Shown in pieces: positions 52,541 through 60,845 of a DNA stretch of 64,000 nucleotides; positions within the stretch are counted from its first letter, which is position 1, and the number at the start of each line of letters is the position of its first letter. The DNA comes from Sphaerisporangium sp039871875 (lineage in GTDB: Bacteria > Actinomycetota > Actinomycetes > Streptosporangiales > Streptosporangiaceae): positions 55,846 to 119,845 of the forward strand of contig NZ_JBDPMD010000023.1 of NCBI RefSeq assembly GCF_039871875.1. Direction: 5' to 3'. The position numbers and the translations under genes are program-made. The notes under the pieces are model-generated. The model did not search any database. It was not told the origin of the DNA and worked only from the letters and a program-made list of their open reading frames with translations.

Positions 52541-53343
52541 AGCTCCCTCACCTCCAGCATCCACGCGACCCGCTCGTAGTTGACCACCGGGCCGTCCAGG
52601 CACAGCAGCAGCGGGCCGAGCTGGCAATGCCCGCAGCGCCCCACCCCGCATTTCATGTTCCGCTCCAGCGACACCTCCACCCGGTCGCGCCGCACCCCCC
52701 GGCGCACCAGCTCGGCCGCCACCGCCCGCATCATGATCTCGGGACCGCAGACGAAGGCGAAGGTGCGGCGAGGCTCGAAGACGATCTTGTCGATCAGGCG
52801 GGTGACCAGTCCCACGGGGCCCCGCCACGCGGGGTCGGGATGGTCGACGGTCACCCGCACGTCCAGCCCGTGTTCCCGCCAGCGCGCCAGCTCCCGCGGA
52901 TACATCAGCGTCGCGGGCGTCCGGGTGCCGGCGATGACGCTCACGCGGCCGTACCGCGACGGACGCCGGAGCAGCTCCTGGACGACGCCGCGCAACGGCG
53001 CCAGACCGAGGCCCCCGGCCGCCACCACCACGTCCAGCCCGGTGGCGGCGGCCACGTCCCAGCCGGTGCCGTACGGCCCCCGCACCCCCACGACGTCCCC
53101 CCGCCGTTTCCGGCACAGGGCGCCGCTGACCGCCCCCACCGCCCGTATCGTCTGCACGTAGCCGCCCGACCGCGCACGGCCGCTGATCGACATCGGGATC
53201 TCGCCGACCCCCGGCGCGTAGAGCATGGTGAACTGCCCGGGGACGAACGGCGGGCAGGTGCCGTGGACCGGGGCGAGCGTGAGCGTGACCGTGTCCGCCC
53301 GGTCGGGCCGGCGCGAGCGCACCCGGTAGAGCTCCGGTGTCAT
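52537..53343 (-). CDS. hydG: Hydrogenase gamma (FAD/NAD(P)) subunit
   Basis: This 268-residue flavoprotein passes electrons to NAD(P)+. It has an FAD-binding barrel with QFTMLYAPGVGEIPMSISG (the RxYS-like PMSISG loop), an NAD(P) fold with VVVAAGGLGLAPLRGVVQEL, a C-terminal CGPEIMMRAVAAELV motif, and a [2Fe-2S] site ERNMKCGVGRCGHCQLGPLL ending in LC. It is of the HydG/dihydroorotate dehydrogenase K type. ATG 53343 overlaps hydB by 4 bases, so the operon is tightly coupled. Confidence 0.95.
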   Translation of the reverse strand: MTPELYRVRSRRPDRADTVTLTLAPVHGTCPPFVPGQFTMLYAPGVGEIPMSISGRARSGGYVQTIRAVGAVSGALCRKRRGDVVGVRGPYGTGWDVAAATGLDVVVAAGGLGLAPLRGVVQELLRRPSRYGRVSVIAGTRTPATLMYPRELARWREHGLDVRVTVDHPDPAWRGPVGLVTRLIDKIVFEPRRTFAFVCGPEIMMRAVAAELVRRGVRRDRVEVSLERNMKCGVGRCGHCQLGPLLLCLDGPVVNYERVAWMLEVREL

Positions 53344-54413
53344 CGGATGCACGCCAGCTCCTCGGTGACGTCGATGCCCACCGGGCACCAGGTGACGCAC
53401 CGGCCGCACCCCACACAGCCGGACATGCCGAACTGGTCGTACCACGTGGCGAACTTGTGGGTCAGCCACTGGCGGTACCGGGCCGACCCCGAGCCGCGGA
53501 CCGGCGCGCCGCCCGTCTCGGAGAACTCCAGGGTGAAGCAGGAGTCCCACACCTCGGCGCGCTCGGCCGCCCCGTCGGTGAAGCCCGTGGTGTCCTCGAC
53601 GGTGGTGCAGAAGCATGTCGGGCACACCATGGTGCAGTTGGTGCAGCTCAGGCAGCGCGACCCCACGTCCTGCCAACGCGGTGAGTCGTGGGCCGCCGGC
53701 AGCCAGTCCCGCACGCCGTCCAGGTCCACCTGACGGCCCATGTGCCCGGCCGCCGTACGCGAGACCTCACGGGCCGCGGTGATGTCGGCCTCGTCGGCGG
53801 GGGCACGATCCAGGCCCCTGGCCACCGCTTCGCCGCGCTCGCTGCCCACCTCGACCAGGAAGCGATGTGGATCGGCCAACTCGGTGAGCGCGAGATCGAA
53901 CCCGGTGGTCGCCCGGGGACCGGTCCCCATGGAGACACAGAAGCACGTGCCCCCGGGCACCGCGCAGTTCACCGCGACGAGGAACAGGGCGTCCCGGCGT
54001 CTCCGGTAGACGGGATCCGGATGCCGGCCGCCCAGGAACACCCGGTCCTGCACGGCGATCGCGGCCAGGTCACACGCGCGTACCCCCAGCAGGGCGACGG
54101 ACGGCGCCTCCGGCTCGGCCTCCTCGACCGTCTCGTCCCGCACCCGGAACAGGGCCTGCCGTGGCGGCTGGGTGTAGCGCTTGGCCGAATCAGGGCCGGC
54201 GGCGAAGTCGAACATCATCTCGCCGCCCCGCTCCGTCATGCGGTAACGGCCGGGCTCCTGCTCGTCCCCTGATCCCTTCGGCAGGTCCGTCTCAGAGCTG
54301 ATCTCACTCATGCGGACGACCCGGTTCTTGATCGTGGGCCCCACTACGGTGTAGCCACGGCTCCGCAGATCGTCGATCAAGGGGCCCAGCGTATACACGA
54401 TGACGGGATCCAT
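53340..54413 (-). CDS. hydB: Hydrogenase beta (4Fe-4S ferredoxin) subunit
   Basis: This 357-residue protein of the HydB/anaerobic sulfite reductase A type transfers electrons between HydG and the small subunit. Two cluster motifs are RCLSCTNCTMVCPTCFC and MSGCVGCGRCVTWCPVGIDV. The N-terminal portion VYTLGPLIDDLRSRGYTVVG and KRYTQPPRQALFRVRD match the family. CFCVSMGTGP is an additional conserved Cys motif. ATG 54413 has GGGAGGGGGCG upstream. The same frame remains open for 104 more codons upstream with strong GC bias but no recognisable homology. It is first gene of hydBGDA-protease. Confidence 0.94.
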   Translation of the reverse strand: MDPVIVYTLGPLIDDLRSRGYTVVGPTIKNRVVRMSEISSETDLPKGSGDEQEPGRYRMTERGGEMMFDFAAGPDSAKRYTQPPRQALFRVRDETVEEAEPEAPSVALLGVRACDLAAIAVQDRVFLGGRHPDPVYRRRRDALFLVAVNCAVPGGTCFCVSMGTGPRATTGFDLALTELADPHRFLVEVGSERGEAVARGLDRAPADEADITAAREVSRTAAGHMGRQVDLDGVRDWLPAAHDSPRWQDVGSRCLSCTNCTMVCPTCFCTTVEDTTGFTDGAAERAEVWDSCFTLEFSETGGAPVRGSGSARYRQWLTHKFATWYDQFGMSGCVGCGRCVTWCPVGIDVTEELACIR

Positions 54414-55234
54414 GCGACGCCCCCTCCCGCCCTGTGTGCCTACCTGCGGTAATACCCACATTACGGCGGGGCCGCGTAGCCTCGTCACGGCCGCTCCTCC
54501 CGACCGGTGCGACCAGCCGATGCCGGCCGCGGCGGGAGACGCCGCCGCGGCGAGGAGGCCGGCGATCGCGCCGGTGACCGTCACCTTCGAAGGCCTCCTG
54601 CCGGTCTGGAGCTTCCCAAGCCGTTTCTCGACCGTTCCCTGGTCCAGCCTGCGGCCGTTCGCGCGCGGCGCGGCGGTCACCTCGGCGGGACTCGTCTCCG
54701 TCACCGGGCATTCCAAGACGTCCATGATGGAATCCCGGTATGGCGTATCGCGACGGCTCGATATCCATTCGTGAGCGAAACCACCTGCTTGTCCCGACGC
54801 ACAATGTGTGCACTGAGACAGAGGGATACGTCGCGGGAGCGCTGCGGCGGCACGCGGGGCCGGCTCCGCCGGTCACGCAGTGTAAGGGGCGGGGCGGCGC
54901 CCCGGGGCGGAGAAGCGCACTGTCCTTATGGAACGCATGACGAAGCGTTCAAAAGCCGAGTTGTGGAATCAATATTTGAGAGAGGCTCACATATTGGCCT
55001 CTCTCTAGGTGCACGCTGGAAAGTTGAATTTTGTATAAAGGTTCATCTGGGTATTCGCGGGCATCTCTCAATCCGCCTCGAAGGGATGAGGTTGGAAGGT
55101 CCCATTTTCATATACTTAGGCGCTATTGGAGAGGCCGCTGCCATACTGTGTGGGAGCGCTCCCGCGGCTTGGGGCCGGAGCACTCTACCTATCCCCGGAT
55201 CGCCCGTCGTCTGGAAGAAAGGTGCCGATTCTCC
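54414..55234. other. Gene-free stretch before the glycan cluster
   Basis: About 820 bases without a supported gene. The first part (to ~54725) is GC-rich, with the open frame of hydB on the minus strand and a GTAAT-N6-ATTAC dyad near 54450 that may be the hydB promoter zone. From ~54940 to 55140 the sequence is visibly AT-richer (ggaatcaatatttgag, gttgaattttgtataaagg), with a GAGAGAGGC...GCCTCTCTC hairpin near 54978-55006. The CebR-like operator follows. This may be the remains of a lost sugar gene's leader. Confidence 0.5.
55151..55164. promoter_or_regulatory. CebR-type LacI operator
   Basis: TGGGAGCGCTCCCG differs by one end base from TGGGAGCGCTCCCA, the operator of CebR/CelR that controls cellulose use in Streptomyces and Thermobifida. 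It is 71 bases before the membrane protein start, so it could control the glycan cluster. No cellulase, cellobiose transporter or LacI gene is in the window. Confidence 0.6.
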
Positions 55235-55975
55235 ATGACGGCACGTGACGAAAGCCCGCCATCCCGGTCGATCATGGACGGGGAAGTCACCACGGGCCGG
55301 TCCGGGGGCGTTGACGGCCTCCTGCGCGGGCGGCGCCGATGGGCCCGGCACCTGTGGTGGTTGTCCCTGGTCGCCGGGGCGGCCGGTGCCGTCGTCGTCT
55401 GGCTGGCCACCCCCCACGGGCGGGAGACGCAGACGGCGTGGGAGCTCGTGGCCAAGCTGACCGTGTTCGCCTGCCTGTGCGTGGCCATCGCGTTCTTCCC
55501 GTGGGTGTCGCCGCGCCTGCAGTGGCTGGTCTTCATCCCGTTCGTCTTCTTCACCGGGTACGTGATCCCGCGGATCAGCTGGTTCTACTTCGGCGACGGC
55601 GCACGCGCGCAGGGCGACGGTTTCTACACGCACCTCTATCTGCTGCTCTATCCGGCGATCGTCCTCACGGTCGCCGCCGCCTACCGGATCGGAGGCGGCA
55701 GCCGGGGCCGCTGCCTGAAAATCATGGCGACCGGCGTCGTCATCCTGTTCTCGGGGTTTCTCGACATCATGTGGTTCGTCGTCAACCCGGTGGCGATCCC
55801 CGAGGTCATCGACGCGCCCCACATCAACCTGTTCACCGGCGGTCCGATCTCGTTCGGCGCGACCATCCTGTTCGCCCTCGCGCACGTTCCGATCGTCGTC
55901 GGGATCAACCTGCTTCCCCTCGATCGCTGGATCACCCGCCTGCTGGGGGCCGGGGAGCTCACGCCGGTCCGGTGA
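55235..55975 (+). CDS. Multi-spanning membrane protein of unknown function
   Basis: This 246-residue protein has a basic N-terminal 45 residues and six to seven hydrophobic segments: LWWLSLVAGAAGAVVVWLAT, WLVFIPFVFFTGYVI, LYLLLYPAIVLTVAAAYRI, MATGVVILFSGFLDIMWFVV, FGATILFALAHVPIVVGINL. A PRISWFYFGDGARAQGDGFY loop is distinctive. No family is recognised with confidence. ATG 55235 has GAAAGGTG further upstream. The CebR-type operator lies just before it, and the GT2 gene starts 68 bases after its stop, so it may be the first gene of the glycan operon or a separate unit. Confidence 0.7.
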   Translation: MTARDESPPSRSIMDGEVTTGRSGGVDGLLRGRRRWARHLWWLSLVAGAAGAVVVWLATPHGRETQTAWELVAKLTVFACLCVAIAFFPWVSPRLQWLVFIPFVFFTGYVIPRISWFYFGDGARAQGDGFYTHLYLLLYPAIVLTVAAAYRIGGGSRGRCLKIMATGVVILFSGFLDIMWFVVNPVAIPEVIDAPHINLFTGGPISFGATILFALAHVPIVVGINLLPLDRWITRLLGAGELTPVR

Positions 55976-56043
55976 CCGGCTCCGGCGGCCCGTCTCGTCA
56001 TGGCCGTCACGCCCGCATCTGAAGCCCTTCCGGGAGGTGAGAT

Positions 56044-56859
56044 TTGCCGAACACGCATGTCGGGGCCCGCACCGTCGACATCTCGGTGGCGGCGCCCGCG
56101 TACAACGAGGCGGAGACCATCGCGGCGGTGGTGACGGAGTGGCGCGACTACCTCGAACGGCACCCGGCGGTCGGCGCGTGGGAGATCGTCGTGTGCGACG
56201 ACGGGAGCAAGGACGCGACCGGAGCCATCCTCGCGGCCCTGCGGGCCGACTGCCCCGAGCTCGTCGTCGTCTCGTTCGACCGCAATCGGGGCGCGGGCGC
56301 CGCGATCGCCGCCGCGATCGCCCGCACCCGGCTGGACTGGGTCGTGCTGCTCGACTCGGACGGCCAGTTCCCGATAGCCAATCTCGACGCGTTCATCCCG
56401 CGCATCCAGGCCGGTGAGGCGCTCGCCTTCTCCGGCGCCCGCATCAGGAAGGCCGACGGCCTGCCGTATCGGTGGGGATCGGCGGCCAGCGGCGCGGTCA
56501 GCAACGCCCTGCTCCGCACCCGCTACCGCGACTTCAACTCGATCTTCAAGGTGGTCAGCGGCCCCCTGTTCCGCGCCCTGCCGCTGGAGTCCGGTGGGAT
56601 GAACTGCTCGACGGAGATCACGGCGAGGGTCGCCGAGCTGGGCCACACCTGGATGGAGCTTCCCATCGAGCACCGGCAGCGCGGCGGCGGCCGTCGCGGG
56701 TGGCGGTTCTGGAAGGGAGCGCGGGACCGGGCGCTGTTCGTGGGCTACGTGGGGTACCGCAACTGGCTGCTGCGCCGGGGCGTACTGCGCGCGCCGGGCC
56801 CGCCAGGGGCGCCGCCGCCACGGCCGGTGACGGCCCGTGTGACGGAGGAAACCCGATGA
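56044..56859 (+). CDS. GT2 family glycosyltransferase
   Basis: This 271-residue GT-A enzyme has VAAPAYNEAETIAAVVTEWR at the N terminus, donor-site DDGSKDAT and DWVVLLDSDGQF. It resembles DPM1-type/polyprenyl-phosphate glycosyltransferases (RNRGAGAAIAAAI), but lacks C-terminal membrane helices, so it is probably soluble or peripheral. The start is TTG 56044, well placed behind GGGAGGTGAG; no ATG in frame gives homology from the start. It overlaps the CofD-like gene by 4 bases, first of seven coupled genes. Confidence 0.85.
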   Translation: MPNTHVGARTVDISVAAPAYNEAETIAAVVTEWRDYLERHPAVGAWEIVVCDDGSKDATGAILAALRADCPELVVVSFDRNRGAGAAIAAAIARTRLDWVVLLDSDGQFPIANLDAFIPRIQAGEALAFSGARIRKADGLPYRWGSAASGAVSNALLRTRYRDFNSIFKVVSGPLFRALPLESGGMNCSTEITARVAELGHTWMELPIEHRQRGGGRRGWRFWKGARDRALFVGYVGYRNWLLRRGVLRAPGPPGAPPPRPVTARVTEETR

Positions 56860-58130
56860 GTGCGCGCCCCCTGAGCTCGGTCACCATGTTCAGCGGCGGG
56901 CGCGGCGGGGCCAGCATCGCGCGCCGGCTGCTGAGCATCCCGGGGCTCGGCCTGTCCCTGGTGATCAACGGGTACGACAACGGGCTGTCCACCGGCGCGC
57001 TGCGACGGTACCTCCCGGGGATGCTCGGGCCGTCCGACTTCCGCAAGAACTGCCTGCTCCACCTGGACCGCGGCGATCCGCAGCAGGCCGCGCTGATGTC
57101 CGTCCTCGAACATCGCCTGCCGGCCGGGATCACGCCGGAGCGCCTCGGGGACCTCATCGACGAGATCGCCTCGTCCGGGCGGTGCGCGGGCCGTCCGCCG
57201 TCCGGCTCGGACACCGGCACGCCGTTCGACGCGCTGCGGCCGGAGGCGCGAGAGGAGATCACGCGGGATCTGCGCCTGTTCGCGCGCCGGCTCGGCGCGG
57301 AGCCGTACGGGATGGACCTCGGCGACTGCGCGCTCGGCAACCTCGTGTTCGCCGGTGCGTATCTCCGCACGGGGGAGGACTTCAACGCCGCCGTCCGCTC
57401 CTGCGCCCGCACGTTCGGCTCCCCGGTCCGGCTGCTCAACGTGACCGGCGGCGAGAACGCCTTCCTCGCCGCGCTCAAGCGGGACGGCCGCCTCCTGGCC
57501 GACGAGGCCGACATCGTCGCGCCGCAGGACGACGAGGCGATCACCGACCTGTTCCTGCTCCGTCAGCCGATCGGCCACCGGTGCCGGGCCGAGCTGGAGG
57601 CGCTGCCCGCCGCGCGGGTGCGGGAGGTCCTGGCCCGCCACCGCGCCGACGTCACGCCGAGCCCGGAGGCGCTGGACGCGATCAGGGACACCGACCTCCT
57701 CGTGTACGGGCCGGGCACCCCGCACTCGTCGCTCCTGCCGAGCTACCTGACGCCGGGCGTCACGGACGCGATCGCGGCGAGCCGGGCCGTGGCCAAGGTG
57801 TTCGTCGTCAACACCCGGGACGACCACGACATCCAGGGGCTGACCGCGCCTGATCTGGTCGACCTCACCCTGTCCTATCTCGGCGACCCCCGCAACGAGC
57901 GGCGCACCGTCACGCATGTCCTGTGCCCCCGCCCCGCGACGCCGTCGGACGGCCTGCCGCCCGTGCCCCCGGTGCCGCGAGCCGTGATCGACTGCGGCGA
58001 GTGGGCGGGGGCGCGGTGGGTCACGGCCGACCTGGAGGACCCCGGCCGTCCCGGCGTGCACGGGGGCCGCAGCACGGTCGACGCCCTGACGGCCATCTGC
58101 GGCGAGGCGGCACTGGCGGGAGCCGAGTGA
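56856..58130 (+). CDS. CofD/YvcK-family protein (2-phospho-L-lactate transferase-like)
   Basis: This 424-residue protein opens with SSVTMFSGGRGGASIARRLL, corresponding to the GGTGG loop of CofD and YvcK, then LSLVINGYDNGLSTGALRRY (the D-x-G-x-S/T-G-x-L-R signature). A second part has VTGGENAFLAALKRDGRL and LVYGPGTPHSSLLPSYLTPG, again the family's GPGS/T loop. CofD adds phospholactate or PEP to the F420 precursor; YvcK binds UDP-GlcNAc. It is larger than CofD (~320) and set among sugar genes, so it may act on a sugar or lipid phosphate. It overlaps both neighbours by 4 bases. Confidence 0.82.
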   Translation: MSARPLSSVTMFSGGRGGASIARRLLSIPGLGLSLVINGYDNGLSTGALRRYLPGMLGPSDFRKNCLLHLDRGDPQQAALMSVLEHRLPAGITPERLGDLIDEIASSGRCAGRPPSGSDTGTPFDALRPEAREEITRDLRLFARRLGAEPYGMDLGDCALGNLVFAGAYLRTGEDFNAAVRSCARTFGSPVRLLNVTGGENAFLAALKRDGRLLADEADIVAPQDDEAITDLFLLRQPIGHRCRAELEALPAARVREVLARHRADVTPSPEALDAIRDTDLLVYGPGTPHSSLLPSYLTPGVTDAIAASRAVAKVFVVNTRDDHDIQGLTAPDLVDLTLSYLGDPRNERRTVTHVLCPRPATPSDGLPPVPPVPRAVIDCGEWAGARWVTADLEDPGRPGVHGGRSTVDALTAICGEAALAGAE

Positions 58131-58792
58131 CCCCGTCGCAGGCCGGCGTGCTCGCCGGCCGCCGGACCTGGCTGTGCGACCTCGACGGCACGCTCGTGGA
58201 CTCGTGCCCGGCGCACGAGGCCGCGTTCCGCCAGGCGATCGCGGAGATCGCGCCCGGCGTGCTCGGCTCGTTCCGGTACGCCGCCCACGCCGGCGCGAGC
58301 ACCGCCGAGGTGGCGTCACGCCTGGTCCCCGGCGACGCCGTCGCGGCCGAGCGGCTGGCCCGGCGCAAGCAGCGGCTCTACCGCGAGTACGCCGAGGCGG
58401 GAATGGTCGCCGTGCTGCCCGGCGCCCGCCGCCTCCTCGAACGCCTCACGGACGACGGTCGCACGGTGTACCTGGTCACCAGCGGCAGCCGCGGGTCGGT
58501 CGAGCGGGTCCTGGCGGCGTGCTCCCTGGGCGGCTACTTCCGGGCCGTGCTCACCAGCGACGACGTCCCGGTGAGCAAGCCCGATCCGGGGTTCTACGCG
58601 TACGCCTGCCGTCGCTGGGCCGTCGAGCCGGCCGACGCCGTGGCCGTGGAGGACTCCGCGCACGGGGTGGCGTCCGCGGTCGGCGCCGGGCTGGTGACGC
58701 TCCAGGTCCACGCCGCCGAGCCCGCGGCGGGGGCGATCGCCGTACCGGACCTCGACGAGATCGTGTCCCTCTTCCACCAGGAGCAGCGGTGA
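58127..58792 (+). CDS. HAD-superfamily phosphatase
   Basis: This 221-residue HAD-IA protein has motif I TWLCDLDGTLVDSCPAHEAA, motif II YLVTSGSRGSVERVL, motif III Lys in VPVSKPDPGFYAYACRRW and motif IV VAVEDSAHGVASAVGAGLV. The small alpha-helical cap fits sugar-phosphate or phosphoglycolate-like substrates. In this operon it would remove or move phosphate on a sugar intermediate, as phosphatase or mutase. GTG 58127 overlaps the CofD stop in GTGA and the end overlaps the nucleotidyltransferase. Confidence 0.88.
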   Translation: MTPSQAGVLAGRRTWLCDLDGTLVDSCPAHEAAFRQAIAEIAPGVLGSFRYAAHAGASTAEVASRLVPGDAVAAERLARRKQRLYREYAEAGMVAVLPGARRLLERLTDDGRTVYLVTSGSRGSVERVLAACSLGGYFRAVLTSDDVPVSKPDPGFYAYACRRWAVEPADAVAVEDSAHGVASAVGAGLVTLQVHAAEPAAGAIAVPDLDEIVSLFHQEQR

Positions 58793-59562
58793 GTGAGCGC
58801 GTCTGCGCGGTGATCCCGGCGGCCGGGCGTGGCACCCGGCTCGGTTTCGGCATCCCGAAGATCATGGTCGAGATCGCCGGCGGCGTCACCGTCTGGCACC
58901 TGCTCCACCGGCGGCTGCGGCCCCGGGCCGAGCACGTCCACGTCGTCGTCTCCCCCGAGGGCGAGGCCCCGTTCCGGCACCTCGCGGCCGAGGAGATCGG
59001 GAGCGGCGCCGTCTCGGTGAGCGTCCAGGACGAGCCGACCGGCATGGGAGGCGCCATCTTCGGTGCCGCCCCGTACTGGGAGCCGTACGACGCGATCCTC
59101 GTGGTGTGGGGTGACCAGGCGAACCTGTCCCCGGTGACCGTCGGCCGCGTCGTGGCCGCCCACCGGGGGGCCGGGCTCACGATTCCGCTGGTGCCGATGG
59201 CGGATCCGTACGTCGAGTACGAGATCGCCGGCTCCTCGCTCGTGCGGGTGCGGCAATCGCGCGAGGGCGACGCGTGCCGCCCCGGCGGGCTGAGCGACGT
59301 CGGCGTGTTCTGCCTCGGCACGGACGGGCTGCGGGAGCAGTGGACGCGCTATCTGCGTGACGCCGCCCCGGGTGCCGTCACCGGCGAGGTCAACTTCCTG
59401 CCGTTCCTTCCCTACCTGTCGCAGGCCGCCGGCCGGCCGCTGACCGTGGTGCCGGTGGACGACCCCGTCGAGGCGCGCGGCATCAACACCCAGGCCGATC
59501 TCGACTTCGCCCGGCAGGCGTACCTGCGGGACACCGAGGCCGGCGGCCGATGCGCGAGCTGA
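58789..59562 (+). CDS. Sugar-1-phosphate nucleotidyltransferase-like protein
   Basis: This 257-residue NTP-transferase-fold enzyme has signature VIPAAGRGTRLGFGIPKIMV (GxGTRL...PK) and metal Asp region ILVVWGDQANLSPVTVG. A later GVNTQADL-like segment (RGINTQADLDF) matches GlmU/MobA-style proteins. It should activate a sugar phosphate as an NDP-sugar for the cluster's glycosyltransferases; the sugar is not deducible. GTG 58789 overlaps the HAD stop; its end overlaps the GT4 start by 13 bases. Confidence 0.86.
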   Translation: MSERVCAVIPAAGRGTRLGFGIPKIMVEIAGGVTVWHLLHRRLRPRAEHVHVVVSPEGEAPFRHLAAEEIGSGAVSVSVQDEPTGMGGAIFGAAPYWEPYDAILVVWGDQANLSPVTVGRVVAAHRGAGLTIPLVPMADPYVEYEIAGSSLVRVRQSREGDACRPGGLSDVGVFCLGTDGLREQWTRYLRDAAPGAVTGEVNFLPFLPYLSQAAGRPLTVVPVDDPVEARGINTQADLDFARQAYLRDTEAGGRCAS

Positions 59563-60845
59563 CGGCCCGGCCGCGCCCCGTCTACGTCGTCTGCGCCGAG
59601 ACGCCGCCGGATGTCGTCGGCGGGCTCGGGCGGTACGCCGAGCGGATGATGGCCGCCCTGCGGCACCTCGGCACGCCCGTCGAGGTGTTCGGGGCCACCG
59701 CGCGGCACAGGGCGCCACGGACGGAGCGGGTCGGCGACGTCACCCTGCACCGGGTGCGCACACCCGGCGGTGGCCGGGCCGAGGGCCGCGCGCCCTGCGG
59801 TGACCGGGCCGGGGGCGTCACCGGAGCGCCGGCGGCCGTCCGGCACGTCGCCCGGATGATCGGGATGCTCCTGTTCAACGTGCGTGTCGCGGCCCGCATC
59901 CTCAGGGCCGGCGCCGGGCCGTCGGGATCGGTCGTCGCCGTGCACGACTGGATGGGCTGCGTCGCCGGGATCCTCTGCCGGGTGCTCGCCCGCACCCCGG
60001 TGGTGTTCCACGTCCACACCCGTGAGCTCAACGCCGGCCCGGCCCGGCGCCGATCCGCGGTGGCGGCCGGCATCGCCGCGCTGGAGACCGCACAGGCGCG
60101 GATGGCACGCCTGATCGTGGTGCCGAGCGTCGGGATGCGCGACGATCTCGCGGCGTGCGGATGGCCGGCCGACCGGCTGCGGGTCATCCCGCACGGCTTC
60201 GAGGACCCCGAGCTGCTGCGGCTGGCCGGCCTCACCGGCGACGAGCACGACCGGCTCCGCGTGGCGGTCCGGCGCCGCTACCTGCCCGGCGGCGACGGAC
60301 GGCTCGTGGTGTTCGCCGGCCGGCTGTCGCCGCACAAGGGCGTACGCACACTGATCCGGGCGGCTCCGCTGATCGCCGGGGAGCGTGACGACGTGCGGAT
60401 CGTGCTCATCGGCGCGCAGGCGCCACGCACCGACGAGAACGCGGAGGTGGCACGGCTGATCGAGCAGACGGGCGCCGGCCGCCACGTGATCGCCGGGTAC
60501 CGTTTCCTGGGCTCCGCCGAGGTGTTCGCCCATTTCCTGGCCGCCGACGTGTGCGTGTTCCCCTCCACGTACGAGCCGTTCGGCCTGGTCGCGATCGAGG
60601 CGATGGCGCTGGCCCGGCCCGTGGTCGTCGGCCCCGGCTACTCCCCGGAGGTGGTGGGGGACGGCGCGGTCCGGTGCGAGCACGACTCGCCGGAGGAGCT
60701 GGCCGACGCCGTGCTGCGGTGCCTGGACGACCGGCCGGCCGCGTCCCGGCTCGGCGGACGCGGCGCCGCCCATGTCCGCGAGCGGTACACGTGGGCACGG
60801 ACGGCCGAGCTCACCCTGGCGGCGTACGCCGAGCTGGCCCGGTGA
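59550..60845 (+). CDS. GT4 family glycosyltransferase
   Basis: This 431-residue GT-B enzyme has an N-terminal acceptor domain with VVGGLGRYAERMMAALRHLG and a histidine region VVFHVHTRELNAGPA. The C-terminal donor domain has VFAGRLSPHKGVRTLIRAAP and the E-x7-E motif EPFGLVAIEAMALARP. It is a retaining transferase, probably adding one sugar of a secreted glycan. It starts at ATG 59550. The second GT4 in the cluster (62146) shares the architecture. It overlaps the flippase start by 4 bases. Confidence 0.92.
   Translation: MRELTARPRPVYVVCAETPPDVVGGLGRYAERMMAALRHLGTPVEVFGATARHRAPRTERVGDVTLHRVRTPGGGRAEGRAPCGDRAGGVTGAPAAVRHVARMIGMLLFNVRVAARILRAGAGPSGSVVAVHDWMGCVAGILCRVLARTPVVFHVHTRELNAGPARRRSAVAAGIAALETAQARMARLIVVPSVGMRDDLAACGWPADRLRVIPHGFEDPELLRLAGLTGDEHDRLRVAVRRRYLPGGDGRLVVFAGRLSPHKGVRTLIRAAPLIAGERDDVRIVLIGAQAPRTDENAEVARLIEQTGAGRHVIAGYRFLGSAEVFAHFLAADVCVFPSTYEPFGLVAIEAMALARPVVVGPGYSPEVVGDGAVRCEHDSPEELADAVLRCLDDRPAASRLGGRGAAHVRERYTWARTAELTLAAYAELAR

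Noticed and set aside
54414..54600. DosR box upstream of hydB
   Set aside because: No stretch near the start reaches the GGGAC-N4-GTCCC pattern; only a GTAAT/ATTAC dyad is present.
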